Below, one piece after another: positions 1 to 9,215 of a DNA stretch of 64,000 bases. The stretch's first letter is position 1, and the number at the start of each line of letters is the position of its first letter. This stretch comes from Rubrivivax sp. (GTDB lineage Bacteria; Pseudomonadota; Gammaproteobacteria; Burkholderiales; Burkholderiaceae_C). The position numbers and the translations under genes were made by a program. Location: NCBI GenBank assembly GCA_027491255.1, contig JAIXWM010000122.1, positions 34,072 through 98,071 of the forward strand. Reading direction: 5' to 3'. The notes under the pieces are model-generated. The model ran no database searches. It saw only the letters and a list, made by a program, of their open reading frames with translations, and had not been told where the DNA came from.

Positions 1-490
1 CGAAGGCCAGGAAGAACAGCGCCACCTTGGGGTTCAGCACATTGGTCAGCAGGCCGCGGTGGAACTCGGCCGCCCAGCGGGGAGCTGGCGCGATCGCGCA
101 GGCTGCGGGCGTCGAGGCCGGGGGCGTCGAGGCCGGGGCCGCCTGCGTGCCGGCCAGGCCGCCGCCCAGCGCCGCCTGCGGCCGCCAGGCCGTGCGCAGC
201 AGGCCGAAGGCCAGCCACAGCAGGTAGGCCACCCCGGCCGTCTTGAGGACGTCGAACACGGCAGCCGACACGGCCAGCAGCGCCGCCAGCCCGCCCGCGG
301 CGGCCAGCGCGTGCACGGCGCAACCGGCGCCGATGCCCAGGGCCGCCGCCGCCCCGGCCCGCGGGCCCGCCTGCAGCGTGCGCGCGATGGTCAGCAGCAG
401 GTCTGCGCCCGGGGTGGCGTTGAGCACCAGCGTCGCGCCGATGAACAGCAGCCAGGTCTGCGCGTCGGCCAGGCCCAGGGCTTCAAGCAT
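1..490 (-). CDS. LysE/RhtB-family amino-acid exporter (partial, cut by window edge)
   Basis: Inner-membrane efflux permease of the LysE/RhtB superfamily, exporting amino acids or related small molecules. The 163 visible codons begin at ATG 490. The N-terminal family signature appears as NATPGADLLL (residues 24-33), followed by a Gly/Ala-rich hydrophobic segment typical of helices 2-3. Family members are about 205-215 residues, so the C-terminal third lies outside the window. A 15-bp tandem repeat (108-137) adds a Pro/Ala/Ser/Thr linker that looks like a local expansion. It lies 162 bp downstream of the thiolase gene on the same strand, so it may be a separate unit. The substrate cannot be predicted. 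Confidence 0.8.
   Translation of the reverse strand, partial: MLEALGLADAQTWLLFIGATLVLNATPGADLLLTIARTLQAGPRAGAAAALGIGAGCAVHALAAAGGLAALLAVSAAVFDVLKTAGVAYLLWLAFGLLRTAWRPQAALGGGLAGTQAAPASTPPASTPAACAIAPAPRWAAEFHRGLLTNVLNPKVALFFLAF
108..137. repeat. 15-bp tandem duplication inside the LysE-type gene
   Basis: The unit ggcgtcgaggccggg occurs twice back to back (108-122 and 123-137). On the coding (minus) strand it adds a second Pro-Ala-Ser-Thr-Pro-like unit without shifting the frame. It looks like slippage-type expansion of a linker. Confidence 0.7.
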
Positions 491-652
491 GGCGGCTTCC
501 TGGCGGGGTGTGCCGCGCGCCGGGCAAGGGCATGGTCGGCGCGCGCGCGCTCACGGCAGGCGCGCGGCGCCACGCCGAAGGCATCGCGACGAGCCCGACC
601 GAGGGCGTGGCCGACAACCCCGCCGCCCCCTCCGCCAACAGCCCCGCTGCCG

Positions 653-1831
653 TCACAGCATCTCCAGCGCCATCGCCGTGGCCTCGCCGCCGCCGATGCA
701 CAGGGCGGCCACGCCACGCTTCAGCCCGCGCCGGCGCAGGGCGCCCAGCAGCGTGACGACGATGCGCGCGCCGCTGGCGCCGATCGGGTGGCCCAGCGCG
801 CAGGCGCCGCCGTGCACGTTGACGATCTCGTGCGGCAGGTGGTACTCGGCCATGGCGGCCATGGTCACCGCGGCGAAGGCTTCGTTCACCTCCCACAGGT
901 CCACCTGACCGGCCTGCCAGCCGGCCTTGGACAGCGCCTTGGCGATGGCACCCGCCGGCGCGGTCGAAAACCACTCGGGCGCCTGCGCGTGCACGGCGTG
1001 GCTCACGATGCGCGCCACGGGCTGCAGCCCCAGCGCGCGCGCGGTGCTTTCGCGCACCAGTACCAGCGCCGCCGCGCCGTCGGAGATGCTCGAGGCGTTG
1101 GCTGCGGTGATCGTGCCGTCCTTCTTGAAGGCGGGCTTCAGCGACGGGATCTTGTCGAGCTTGGCCTTGAAGGGCTGCTCGTCACGGGCGACGACGACAT
1201 CGCCCGCCTTGCCCGGCAGGGTGACGGGAGCGATCTCCCAGTCGAAGCTGCCGTCCTCGTTGGCCGCCTTGGCGCGCGTGGTGGAGGCGATGGCGTAGGC
1301 GTCCTGGGCCTCACGCGTGAATGCGTACTTGGCGACGCATTGTTCGGCGAACACGCCCATGGCCTTGCCGCGTTCGTAGGCGTCCTCCAGGCCGTCCATG
1401 GCCATGTGGTCGAACATGGTGGCCGCGCCGTAGCGCACGCCCTTGCGCGCGAACATCAGGTGCGGCGCGTTGGTCATGCTCTCCATGCCACCGGCCACCA
1501 CGGCCTGCGCGCTGCCGGCGGCCAGCATGTCGTGCGCGAACATCATCGCGCGCATGCCCGAGCCGCACATCTTGCTCAGCGTCACGGCGCCGGTGGCGTC
1601 GGGCAGGCCGGCGCGGCGCATGGCCTGCCGCGCCGGGGCCTGGCCCTGGCCGGCCATCAGGCAGTTGCCCATCAGCACCTCGTCGATGCGGTCGGCGGGC
1701 ACGCCCGAGCGCTCGACAGCTGCACGGATGGCCACGCCGCCGAGTTCCCAGGCGGCCAGGGCGGCGAAGTCGCCGAGCAGGCCGCCGATGGGGGTGCGGA
1801 CGGCGGAGACGATGACGACAGGGTCTTGCAT
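653..1831 (-). CDS. Acetyl-CoA C-acetyltransferase (thiolase)
   Basis: Degradative/biosynthetic thiolase of 392 aa that interconverts two acetyl-CoA with acetoacetyl-CoA in the cytosol. The acylated cysteine is Cys89 in KMCGSGM. The C-terminal catalytic pair is His348 in GHPIGASG and Cys378 in LCIGGGEA. Full family length, ATG start. It ends a co-directional run liuR-ivd-can-aceK-thiolase (39 bp after aceK). This fits the last step of leucine/isovalerate degradation, where acetoacetate is turned into acetyl-CoA. It could also serve polyhydroxybutyrate synthesis as a PhaA-like enzyme. Sequence alone does not decide between these roles. Confidence 0.93.
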   Translation of the reverse strand: MQDPVVIVSAVRTPIGGLLGDFAALAAWELGGVAIRAAVERSGVPADRIDEVLMGNCLMAGQGQAPARQAMRRAGLPDATGAVTLSKMCGSGMRAMMFAHDMLAAGSAQAVVAGGMESMTNAPHLMFARKGVRYGAATMFDHMAMDGLEDAYERGKAMGVFAEQCVAKYAFTREAQDAYAIASTTRAKAANEDGSFDWEIAPVTLPGKAGDVVVARDEQPFKAKLDKIPSLKPAFKKDGTITAANASSISDGAAALVLVRESTARALGLQPVARIVSHAVHAQAPEWFSTAPAGAIAKALSKAGWQAGQVDLWEVNEAFAAVTMAAMAEYHLPHEIVNVHGGACALGHPIGASGARIVVTLLGALRRRGLKRGVAALCIGGGEATAMALEML

Positions 1832-1870
1832 GGAGGCCTCCGGTGTCTTGGGTGGAGCCGGGCCGGGTGT

Positions 1871-3664
1871 TCAGGCCGGCGTGTCGGCAGGACGGTGGTG
1901 TGCAAAGCGGCGCGAGGGGTCGTAGGGGAAGACGTCATGCACGTGGCCGGCGCGGATGCGCTGCTGGTGGCCTTGCCAGAAGGCCGCGTCCAGCAGGTCG
2001 GCGTGGTGGCGCATGAAGACCTCGCGCACCGCGTGGTTGCCGAGCAGGAAGGGGCCGAAGGTCTCGGGGAAGACGTCCTTCGGGCCCACCGAATACCAGA
2101 TCTCGCCCGACATCTCGTCGTCCTCGTCGCGCGGCGCGGGCACGCGGCGGAAGTTGCAGTCGGTGATGTACTCGATCTCGTCGTAGTCGTAGAAGACGAC
2201 CTTGCCGTGGCGCGTGACGCCGAAGTTCTTCCACAGCATGTCGCCGGGGAAGATGTTGGCGGCCACGAGGTCCTTGATGGCGTTGCCGTACTCCACGACC
2301 GCGCGCTCGATCTGCTCGCGCTGGCCGGCGGCCGAGGCGTCCTGCAGATGGATGTTGAGCGGGATCATGCGCCGCTCGATGTACAGGTGGCGGATCAGCA
2401 GCATGTCGCCGTCCTCCTCGACCAGGCTCGGGCAGAAGTGGCGCAGTTCAGCGATGAGTTCCTCGTCGAAGCGGTGGCGCGGGAAGGCGACGTTGCTGTA
2501 CTCCAGTGTGTCGGCCATGCGGCCGACGCGGTCGTGCTGCTTGACCAGCAGGTACTTCGACTGGATCTGCTCGCGCGTGGTGTCCTTCTGCGGCGGGTAG
2601 AAGTCCTTGATGACCTTGAAGACGTAGGGAAACGACGGCAGGTCGAAGACCAGCATCACCATGCCCTTGATGCCCGGGGCGATGCGAAAGCGGTCGCTCG
2701 AGTGGCGCAGGTGGGCGAGGAAGTCGCGGTAGAACAGGTTCTTGCCGTGCTTCTGCAGCCCGAGGGCGCTGTACAGCTCGTTGCGCGGCTTGCGCGGCAT
2801 CAGGCTGCGCAGGAATTGCACGTAGGCGCTGGGCACCTCCATGTCGACCATGAAGTAGGCGCGCGCGAAGCTGAAGACGATCAGCAGGTCGTCTTCGCGA
2901 AACAGCGCCGCGTCGATCACGAGCCGGCCCGATTCCGCGTGCAGCACCGGCAGGCACATCGGGATCTCGGTGTAGCCGTTGATCACCTTGGCGACGATGT
3001 AGGCGCCCTTGTTGCGGAAGAACAGCGAGCTCAGCACCTGGATCTGGAAGTTCGCACGCAGCAGCCATTTCCCGATGGGCAACTGCAGGTGCGCCTGCAG
3101 CGCCTCGATCACGGCGTCGACGTCGCGCGGCAGGTCCTCGAACTCGCGTTCGAGCTGGAAGTTGTCGACGATGCGAATGAGCGTCTCGCGCAGGTTCTCG
3201 CGCGTGGGGTAGTAGACGCGATAGGTCGGAATCGCCCCGGGCGCGTCGTTCTCGATGTATTCGGTGCTGACCGCCGGACGCACGAAGATGAACTCGTTGC
3301 GGAAATAGCTGCGCGTCAGCAGCTTGGCCGTGACCGAGTTGAAGAAGGTCTCGGCGAGCTCGGGTTGGTGGTGGTCGGTCAGCAGGCCGATGTAGTGCAG
3401 CTTGGCCTGCTGCCAGGTGTCCTGCGACAAGGTGTCGACGGCAAACTCGGTGCGCAGGCGTGCCACGGCTTCGTTCACACGCTTGTCGTAGTACTCGATG
3501 CGCTCGCGCTGGGCGCGCTGCTGGCCGTGCCAGTCGCCCTGCGCGAAGCGCTGCTTGGCCGCAGCGCTGACGGCGCGGAACAGGCGGTAGTGGCGGTCGA
3601 AGCCCTCGAGCATCGCCTGCGCGATGTCGAAGGCGCGGTGGTCCGTGAGTGCTTGCGGGAACAT
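1871..3664 (-). CDS. aceK: Isocitrate dehydrogenase kinase/phosphatase
   Basis: Bifunctional enzyme that phosphorylates and dephosphorylates isocitrate dehydrogenase, switching carbon between the TCA cycle and the glyoxylate shunt. At 597 aa it is close to the E. coli protein (578). The N-terminus ([19 protein letters not shown]) and the nucleotide-binding segment [20 protein letters not shown] are characteristic. It lies 16 bp downstream of the carbonic anhydrase gene and 39 bp upstream of the thiolase gene, so it should share the LiuR-controlled transcript. No aceA or aceB is in the window. Placement with leucine catabolism makes sense because that pathway yields acetyl-CoA, the input of the shunt. 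Confidence 0.96.
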   Translation of the reverse strand: MFPQALTDHRAFDIAQAMLEGFDRHYRLFRAVSAAAKQRFAQGDWHGQQRAQRERIEYYDKRVNEAVARLRTEFAVDTLSQDTWQQAKLHYIGLLTDHHQPELAETFFNSVTAKLLTRSYFRNEFIFVRPAVSTEYIENDAPGAIPTYRVYYPTRENLRETLIRIVDNFQLEREFEDLPRDVDAVIEALQAHLQLPIGKWLLRANFQIQVLSSLFFRNKGAYIVAKVINGYTEIPMCLPVLHAESGRLVIDAALFREDDLLIVFSFARAYFMVDMEVPSAYVQFLRSLMPRKPRNELYSALGLQKHGKNLFYRDFLAHLRHSSDRFRIAPGIKGMVMLVFDLPSFPYVFKVIKDFYPPQKDTTREQIQSKYLLVKQHDRVGRMADTLEYSNVAFPRHRFDEELIAELRHFCPSLVEEDGDMLLIRHLYIERRMIPLNIHLQDASAAGQREQIERAVVEYGNAIKDLVAANIFPGDMLWKNFGVTRHGKVVFYDYDEIEYITDCNFRRVPAPRDEDDEMSGEIWYSVGPKDVFPETFGPFLLGNHAVREVFMRHHADLLDAAFWQGHQQRIRAGHVHDVFPYDPSRRFAHHRPADTPA

Positions 3665-3680
3665 CGGCCAGCGGGCGTTT

Positions 3681-4370
3681 TCAGTCGTCGTCGTCGGGGA
3701 GCGTCAGCGCTTCGGTGCCGGTGGCCGTGGCGACGCGCCGATAGCGCTTGATCGCCGCCGAAAAGGTCTCCACCACGGTCTCGGTCCGGTCCATCGTCAC
3801 CTGCAGGTCCTTCAGCAGGCCGTCGCGCAAGCCGTAGACCCAGCCGTGGACGGCCACGGGCTGCCCGCGCGCCCAGGCGTCCTGGATCACGGTCGACAGC
3901 GCCACGTTGCCCACCTGCTCGATCACGTTCATCTCGCACAGGATGTCCTCCTGCTGCTCCGGCGGCAGGTGGTCCAGGCGCTTGCGGTGGCGCAGGCGCA
4001 CGTCGTGCACGTGGCGCAGCCAGTTGTCGGCCAGACCCACGCGCAGGCCGCGCATGGCCGCGCGCACGCCGGCGCAGCCGTAGTGCCCGACGACGAAGAT
4101 GTGCTCGACCTTCAGGTGCTCGACAGCGAACTGCACCGTCGACAGCGCGTTCAGGTCGGAGTGGACGACGACGTTGGCGACGTTGCGGTGCACGAAGACC
4201 TCGCCCGGGTCCAGGCCGACGATCTCGTTGGCCGGCACCCGGCTGTCGGCGCAGCCGATCCACATGTAGCGCGGGGTCTGCTGCTGCGCCAGGCGGGTGA
4301 AGAAGCCCGGGTCGCGGGCCTTCGTCGCGCGGGCCCAGGCCTGGTTGTTGCCGAGAAGGCGGTGTGGCAT
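3681..4370 (-). CDS. can: Beta-class carbonic anhydrase
   Basis: Zinc enzyme that hydrates CO2 to bicarbonate. The 229-aa protein shows the class signature: Cys40-x-Asp42-x-Arg44 in CADSRVPA, then His96 and Cys99 in GHYGCAGV, giving three zinc ligands plus the Asp/Arg dyad. It lies 21 bp after ivd in the same operon. The likely role is bicarbonate supply for the biotin-dependent methylcrotonyl-CoA carboxylase step of leucine degradation; that carboxylase is not in the window. ATG start at 4370. Confidence 0.95.
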   Translation of the reverse strand: MPHRLLGNNQAWARATKARDPGFFTRLAQQQTPRYMWIGCADSRVPANEIVGLDPGEVFVHRNVANVVVHSDLNALSTVQFAVEHLKVEHIFVVGHYGCAGVRAAMRGLRVGLADNWLRHVHDVRLRHRKRLDHLPPEQQEDILCEMNVIEQVGNVALSTVIQDAWARGQPVAVHGWVYGLRDGLLKDLQVTMDRTETVVETFSAAIKRYRRVATATGTEALTLPDDDD

Positions 4371-4391
4371 GGCCGGTGTCGTCCGCAGCGT

Positions 4392-5570
4392 TCAGAGGGT
4401 CTCGGCGAACAGCTCGCGCCCGATGAGCATGCGCCGGATCTCGCTCGTGCCGGCGCCGATCTCGTACAGCTTCGCGTCGCGCCACAGGCGGCCCAGCGGG
4501 TAGTCGTTGATGTAGCCGTTGCCACCGAAGATCTGGATGCCTTCGCCGGCCATCCAGGTGGCCTTTTCCGCGCACCACAGGATGACGCTCGCGCAATCCT
4601 TGCGCACCCGGCGCACATGCCCGCTGCCCAGGGCGTCGAGGTTCTTGCCCACCGTGTAGCAGAAGCTGCGCGCGGCCTGCAGCACGGTGTACATGTCGGC
4701 GACCTTGCCCTGGATGAGCTGGAACTCGCCGATGCTCTGGCCGAACTGGCGGCGCTCGTGGATGTAGGGCACGACGTTGTCCATCACCGCCTGCATGATG
4801 CCCACGGGCCCGGCGGCGAGCACGGCGCGCTCGTAGTCCAGTCCGCTCATCAGCACCTTGGCCCCGCCATTGACGGCGCCCAGCACGTTGTCGGCCGGCA
4901 CCTCGACGTCGCGGAACACCAGCTCGCCGGTGTGCGAGCCGCGCATGCCCAGCTTGTCGAGCTTCTGCGCGACGCTGAAGCCCTTCATGCCCTTCTCGAT
5001 CAGGAAGGCGGTCACGCCCCGCGCCCCGAGCTCGGGCTCGGTCTTGGCGTAGACCACCAGGGTGTCGGCGTCCGGGCCGTTGGTGATCCACATCTTGCTG
5101 CCGTTGAGCAGGTAGCTGCCGCCCTTGTCCAGCGCGCGCAGCTTCATGCCCATCACGTCGGAGCCGGCGCCGGGCTCGCTCATCGCGAGTGCCCCCACGT
5201 GCTCGCCGCTGATCAGCCCCGGCAGGTACTTGCGCTTCTGCGCCTGCGTGCCGTTGCGGCGGATCTGGTTCACGCACAGGTTGCTGTGCGCCCCGTAGCT
5301 GAGCGCCACGCTGGCGCTGGCGCGGCTGATCTCCTCCATCGCGATCATGTGCGCGAGGTAGCCCATGCCGGCGCCGCCCTCGTCCTCGGGCACGGTGATG
5401 CCGAGCACGCCAAGCTCGCCCATCTTGCGCCACAGGTCCATCGGGAACTGGTCGCTGCGGTCGATCTCGGCGGCCCGCGGCGCGATCTCTGCCTGGGCAA
5501 AGTCGCGCACCGCGTCGCGCAGGGCGTCGATGTCTGCGCCGAGCTGGAAGTCGAGTCCGGGAAGGTTCAT
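4392..5570 (-). CDS. ivd: Isovaleryl-CoA dehydrogenase
   Basis: FAD-dependent acyl-CoA dehydrogenase oxidising isovaleryl-CoA to 3-methylcrotonyl-CoA, the committed step after leucine transamination. The 392-aa protein has the acyl-CoA dehydrogenase signatures [13 protein letters not shown] (residues about 127-139) and a C-terminal [14 protein letters not shown]. The catalytic Glu is at position 247 in [12 protein letters not shown], the location specific to isovaleryl-CoA dehydrogenases and unlike the C-terminal Glu of short- and medium-chain enzymes. Its start codon overlaps the liuR stop by 4 bp (ATGA), so the two are translationally coupled. Also called liuA. Confidence 0.95.
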   Translation of the reverse strand: MNLPGLDFQLGADIDALRDAVRDFAQAEIAPRAAEIDRSDQFPMDLWRKMGELGVLGITVPEDEGGAGMGYLAHMIAMEEISRASASVALSYGAHSNLCVNQIRRNGTQAQKRKYLPGLISGEHVGALAMSEPGAGSDVMGMKLRALDKGGSYLLNGSKMWITNGPDADTLVVYAKTEPELGARGVTAFLIEKGMKGFSVAQKLDKLGMRGSHTGELVFRDVEVPADNVLGAVNGGAKVLMSGLDYERAVLAAGPVGIMQAVMDNVVPYIHERRQFGQSIGEFQLIQGKVADMYTVLQAARSFCYTVGKNLDALGSGHVRRVRKDCASVILWCAEKATWMAGEGIQIFGGNGYINDYPLGRLWRDAKLYEIGAGTSEIRRMLIGRELFAETL

Positions 5571-6055
5571 GCGGTGTTCTCCGTCGCGGTTGCGGCTGCG
5601 GTGGGGGCCTTGCGGCGGGGGCGGGTCCTGCCTCGGGCCTGGCTGAGGAGTTGCCTGCAGCGGGTTTCGTGCTGCCCGATCTCGGCCAGCGTCACCTCGA
5701 GGTCTTCGCGCTGCTGCTCCAGCAGCCGCCGGTGCTCGGCCAGCACGGCGAGGAAGGCCTGCAGTTGCGACACCGTGTCCGCAGGCGATTCGTACATGTC
5801 CACCAGCCCGCGGATCTCCAACAGGCTCAGCCCGAGACGCTTGCCGCGCAGTGTGAGCTTCAGGCGCGTGCGGTCGCGCTGCGTATACACACGGTTGCGC
5901 CCGGCGCGCGTGGGCTGCAGCAGTCCCATCGCTTCATAGAAGCGGATCGCCCGCGGCGTGATGTCGAATTCCTGCGCGAGCTCGGTGATCGTCAAGGAGG
6001 CTGGCCGTTCGGGGCGCGGCGCGCGCGAAGGCGGTGGGAGGGCGTGGGCTGACAT
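5567..6055 (-). CDS. liuR: MerR-family regulator of leucine/isovalerate catabolism (LiuR-like)
   Basis: DNA-binding regulator of 162 aa. A MerR winged-helix domain spans residues about 20-90 ([20 protein letters not shown]), followed by a coiled-coil segment around 95-145 for dimerisation and a basic, Ala-rich tail. First gene of the ivd operon and overlapping it by 4 bp, the usual LiuR context. The 20-bp palindrome at 6064-6083 is its likely operator. The ATG at 6055 sits only 9 bp from that palindrome, so the true start could be further downstream; the first ~20 residues are Pro/Arg-rich and poorly conserved-looking. The ligand is presumably a branched-chain acyl-CoA intermediate (inference). 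Confidence 0.88.
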   Translation of the reverse strand: MSAHALPPPSRAPRPERPASLTITELAQEFDITPRAIRFYEAMGLLQPTRAGRNRVYTQRDRTRLKLTLRGKRLGLSLLEIRGLVDMYESPADTVSQLQAFLAVLAEHRRLLEQQREDLEVTLAEIGQHETRCRQLLSQARGRTRPRRKAPTAAATATENTA

Positions 6056-6063
6056 CGTTAGAC

Positions 6064-6083
6064 TGACGTTGACGTCAACGTCA
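6064..6083. promoter_or_regulatory. LiuR-type operator (perfect 20-bp palindrome)
   Basis: tgacgttgacgtcaacgtca is its own reverse complement. It lies between the divergent liuR/ivd operon and the MBL-fold hydrolase gene and has the TTGACGT-repeat character of operators assigned to MerR-type LiuR regulators. A closely matching 16-bp palindrome lies upstream of icmF at 20627. Confidence 0.8.
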
Positions 6084-6100
6084 ATGTAACGCGATCGGAC

Positions 6101-7174
6101 ATGAACCCACGCTCAGACAGCGCGCTGCGCTATCCCCTGGACGACGCGCTGCCGCCGGCGGGAGGCAGCCTGGAGGTCGCGCCTGGTGTGCGCTGGCTGC
6201 GCATGCCGCTGCCTTTCGTGCTCGACCACATCAACCTGTGGCTGCTGCGCGACGAGATCGACGGACACCTCGGCTGGACCCTGGTCGACTGCGGCGTCGA
6301 CACCCCGCCCACGCGGGCCGTCTGGGAGCAGGTGTTCGCGCAGGAACTCCAGGGCCTGCCGGTGCTGCGCGTCGTCGTCACGCACATGCATCCGGACCAC
6401 ATCGGCCTCGCGCATTGGCTGACCGCCCGCTGGAGCGAGCCCGGGCGCGAATGCCGCCTGTGGATCAGCGCCGCCGACTGGAACGCGGCCTGCAACGCCA
6501 GCCGCGGCAGCACCGGCCCGGCAGGCGAGGAGGCCGCGGCGTTCTACGCGCTGCACGGGCTGGACGACCCTGCCGTGCTCCAGCGGGTGCGCAGCCACCG
6601 CAGCGACTACATGACCCTGGTGCCCGAGGTCCCGCCCCGCCACCGCCGTCTCATGGACGGGCAGTTGCTGCGCATCGGCGGGCACGACTGGACGTGCCTC
6701 GCAGGCTACGGCCACTCCCCCGAGCACATCGCGCTGCACTGCCCGGCGCTGGACGTGCTGATCGCCGGCGACATGGTTCTGCCGCGGATCTCGACCAACA
6801 TCAGCGTGTTCGGGCATGAGCCCGAGGGCGACCCGCTGACCTTGTACCTGGAGTCGTTGGCGCGCCTGCGCGCCTTGCCTGCCCACACCTTGGTGCTGCC
6901 CTCGCATGGCAAGCCCTTCACCGGTCTGCACGAGCGCATTGCCCAATTGGAGACCCACCACGCGCAACGCCTGGCCGAGGTGGCCCGGTCCTGTGCCCAG
7001 GAGCCCCGCTCGGCCTTGGACCTGCTGCCGGCGATGTTCCGGCGCCCGCTGGATGCCACGCAGATTCCCTTCGCCCTTGGCGAGGCCGTGGCGCATCTGC
7101 ACCGGCTGTGGGCGCAAGGACTGCTGAAGCCGCTGCGCGGCGCGGACGGCGTGCGGCGCTGGGTCGCCTGCTGA
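6101..7174 (+). CDS. MBL-fold metallohydrolase
   Basis: Metallo-beta-lactamase-fold hydrolase of 357 aa. Metal ligands are seen as THMHPDHIG (His95, His97, Asp99, His100), with further ligands likely at GHSPEHI (residues about 210) and in GDMVLP. A C-terminal helical region of about 80 residues resembles that of glyoxalase-II-like and LACTB2-like members. It is divergent from liuR with the operator midway, so LiuR probably controls it. Substrate unknown; a thioester (acyl-CoA or acyl-glutathione) would fit the neighbourhood, but this is inference. No signal peptide. Confidence 0.85.
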   Translation: MNPRSDSALRYPLDDALPPAGGSLEVAPGVRWLRMPLPFVLDHINLWLLRDEIDGHLGWTLVDCGVDTPPTRAVWEQVFAQELQGLPVLRVVVTHMHPDHIGLAHWLTARWSEPGRECRLWISAADWNAACNASRGSTGPAGEEAAAFYALHGLDDPAVLQRVRSHRSDYMTLVPEVPPRHRRLMDGQLLRIGGHDWTCLAGYGHSPEHIALHCPALDVLIAGDMVLPRISTNISVFGHEPEGDPLTLYLESLARLRALPAHTLVLPSHGKPFTGLHERIAQLETHHAQRLAEVARSCAQEPRSALDLLPAMFRRPLDATQIPFALGEAVAHLHRLWAQGLLKPLRGADGVRRWVAC

Positions 7175-7205
7175 TCCCGCCAGTCACCCGAGATTCGGCA
7201 GCGGG

Positions 7206-7221
7206 GCCCGCCCGGGCGGGC
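7206..7221. terminator. GC palindrome between convergent genes (possible bidirectional terminator)
   Basis: gcccgcccgggcgggc is a perfect 16-bp palindrome in the 251-bp gap between two convergent genes. It has no T-tract on either strand, so intrinsic termination is doubtful. The rest of the gap shows no supported gene. Confidence 0.3.
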
Positions 7222-7425
7222 TGTCGTCGGCCGCGATGGCAAGGCGCGAACCGCAGCCATGGCCTGTGCCATGGCGAGGATACGCAACGCCGCCAGCGTG
7301 GTCGAGGGCAGCTCGATCGGGTGTGCAGCGCTTTCACCCTGCTGCTGAAGCCGGTCGTGGCCGGAATCTTCCGACCCGGCAAGCACTTGCTCGCGGAAGA
7401 AAGCGGTCAACTGCCGAATCCAGGG

Positions 7426-8433
7426 TCACTCCAGCACGGGCAGCACCTCGTCGCGCAGCCGGCCGCGCGCGGCTTCCACGTCGGGCACGACGGAGCGTAC
7501 GACGCTCCAGAAGGCCTCGGAGTGGTTCATCTCGCGCAGGTGCGCGAGCTCATGCGCGACGACATAGTCGATCACCGGCAGCCCGAAGTGCACGAGGCGC
7601 CAGTTCAGCCGTATCGAGCCGTCGGCGCTGGCGCTGCCCCAGCGCGTGGAGGCCGAGCTCAGCGACAGGCGGCGCATGCGCACGCCCAGCCGGGGGGCGT
7701 AGATCGCGCAGCGTTCCTCGAAGATGCGCCGGGCCTGGCGCTGCAGCCAGCCCTGCACGGCGTCGCGCAGCCGAGCCGGTTCCGCCTCGTGGGGCAGGCC
7801 CACGTGGAGCGTCAGGCGCGGAACACCGGGCAGGGTGTCCTCGGCGCTGCGCAGCACGGCGCCGGCGCTGCGCGGATCGACGACGACGATCACGGTCTCG
7901 CCCAGAAAGGGAAGGGTCGTGCCGTCGCGCCACTCGATGCGTGCCCGCTCCAGGCGGCGCGCGCGCTCGCGCTGCTCCTGGAGCTTGCGCAGGATCCAGC
8001 GCCCCTTGGCCCGCAGCGCGGTGTCGATGTCGGTCACGCCCACCCAGCGCGGCGCGCTCACGCTCAGGCCGTCCGGGCCGACGACGAAGCCGATGCTGCG
8101 CCGGCGCGCACGCCGCAGTTCGAAGGCCACGGCATGCCCCTCGAGCAGGACCTCGCGACTGGCGCGTGGGTGCTCGAAGCGCACCGCCGCGGCGGCGACG
8201 GCGGTGCGCGCCGGGGCGCATGCCGGCTGCGGCGGGTGGTGGTCGGCTGTACCGGGCCTGGGCGGGGCGGAGCTGCCCAGGCGCCGGTCGGCGGGCGGGC
8301 CATCGAACGCGGCTCCAACCGGCGCCGCCCGGTTCGCCCAGACGTCAGCGTGGGGGTCGTCGAACAAGGAAAGCTGCGTGGCTGCGCTTTCGCGCGGCTC
8401 CTGCGCGGCTGGAGGCCACCGGCTCGCGCCCAT
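7426..8433 (-). CDS. YgjP/SprT-like zinc metallopeptidase (DUF45) with N-terminal clamp-binding-like motif
   Basis: Predicted zinc metalloprotease of the YgjP (DUF45/WLM, M48-like) family, 335 aa from ATG 8433. The catalytic helix is VAHELAHLREMNHS (HExxH plus a downstream His) near the C-terminus. The core begins at about residue 90; ahead of it is a Pro/Ala-rich, probably disordered extension not needed for catalysis. That extension carries QLSLF at residues 20-24, matching the bacterial sliding-clamp-binding consensus QL(S/D)LF. The start is chosen 14 bp after the plsC stop, making this the last gene of the corC-lnt-glyQS-gmhB-plsC operon. The family resembles SprT/Spartan proteases, so a role in DNA-protein crosslink repair is conceivable (inference). 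Confidence 0.85.
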   Translation of the reverse strand: MGASRWPPAAQEPRESAATQLSLFDDPHADVWANRAAPVGAAFDGPPADRRLGSSAPPRPGTADHHPPQPACAPARTAVAAAAVRFEHPRASREVLLEGHAVAFELRRARRRSIGFVVGPDGLSVSAPRWVGVTDIDTALRAKGRWILRKLQEQRERARRLERARIEWRDGTTLPFLGETVIVVVDPRSAGAVLRSAEDTLPGVPRLTLHVGLPHEAEPARLRDAVQGWLQRQARRIFEERCAIYAPRLGVRMRRLSLSSASTRWGSASADGSIRLNWRLVHFGLPVIDYVVAHELAHLREMNHSEAFWSVVRSVVPDVEAARGRLRDEVLPVLE

Positions 8434-8447
8434 GGACCGCGAACGTC

Positions 8448-9215
8448 CTACCTGCCGGGCGCCGCCGGGGCGTAGGCCTCGGGGTCGATGCGACGCATCT
8501 CCGCCTCGATCCAGGCCTCGACCTCGCGCATCAGCTCGTCGGGCTGGCGCCCCGTGCTGTCGATCGGGCGGCCGATCGACACCGGCACCGTGCCAGGCCG
8601 CAGCAGGAAGCTCTTGCGCGGCCAGCAGCGGGCCGACGCCACGGCGATCGGTACGATCGGCACGCCAGCGGAGATGGCCAGGCGCGCTGCGCCGTTCTTG
8701 TAGGTGCCCTGGTCGCCGCGCGGGGTGCGCGTGCCTTCGGGGAACATGATGACCCACACGCCCTCGTCGAACAGCCGCCGGCCCTGCTCGGCGACCTTGG
8801 CCCAGGCCTCGGCGCGGCGGCTGCGGTCGATGTGCACCATGTCCAGCCGCCCCATGGCCCAGCCGAAGAAGGGGACGCTCAGCAGCTCGCGCTTGAACAC
8901 GTAGGCCAGCGGGTGCGGCATCAGTGTCGGGAAGAAGAAGGTCTCCCAGGTCGACTGGTGCTTCGGTGCCAGCAGCACCGCCGAGCGTGCCTGTGCCGAG
9001 GTGGGCAGATGCTCGAGCCCGCTGACCTGCGGCTGCACGCCGCAGAGCACGCGCGCCCCCCACATCGCCACGCGCAGCCAGCCTATCGTCGGCCAGTACA
9101 GCTTCTGCCCGCGCCAGAAAAGCGACAGCACCAGCATGGCCACGGCCCAGGGCACGACCGTGACCGCCATCAGGCCGATGAACAGCATCGAGCGCAAGGC
9201 CCAGACGGCGCGCAT
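8448..9215 (-). CDS. plsC: 1-acyl-sn-glycerol-3-phosphate acyltransferase
   Basis: Membrane-bound acyltransferase making phosphatidic acid from lysophosphatidic acid. 255 aa, with an N-terminal membrane segment (residues about 8-32). Motif I appears as KHQSTWE, with Glu where most PlsC enzymes have Asp; this variant is common in one PlsC subgroup. Motif III is FPEGTRTPRG and motif IV is VPIVPIAV. Its ATG at 9215 overlaps the terminal base of the gmhB reading frame, so translation is coupled. It sits between gmhB and the YgjP-type protease in an envelope-related operon. Confidence 0.92.
   Translation of the reverse strand: MRAVWALRSMLFIGLMAVTVVPWAVAMLVLSLFWRGQKLYWPTIGWLRVAMWGARVLCGVQPQVSGLEHLPTSAQARSAVLLAPKHQSTWETFFFPTLMPHPLAYVFKRELLSVPFFGWAMGRLDMVHIDRSRRAEAWAKVAEQGRRLFDEGVWVIMFPEGTRTPRGDQGTYKNGAARLAISAGVPIVPIAVASARCWPRKSFLLRPGTVPVSIGRPIDSTGRQPDELMREVEAWIEAEMRRIDPEAYAPAAPGR

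Noticed and set aside
59..3751. Very long plus-strand open frame (about 1,230 codons)
   Set aside because: Antisense to thiolase and aceK; Arg/His/Gln/Val-rich with no domain. Typical mirror frame in GC-rich DNA.
5880..5895. gtatac core inside liuR resembling the GntR dyad
   Set aside because: Lies in coding sequence and lacks the TGA/TCA arms; chance match.
6706..7410. Minus-strand frame reaching into the 7175-7425 gap
   Set aside because: Half of it is antisense to the MBL gene and the rest shows no recognisable domain or ribosome-binding site.
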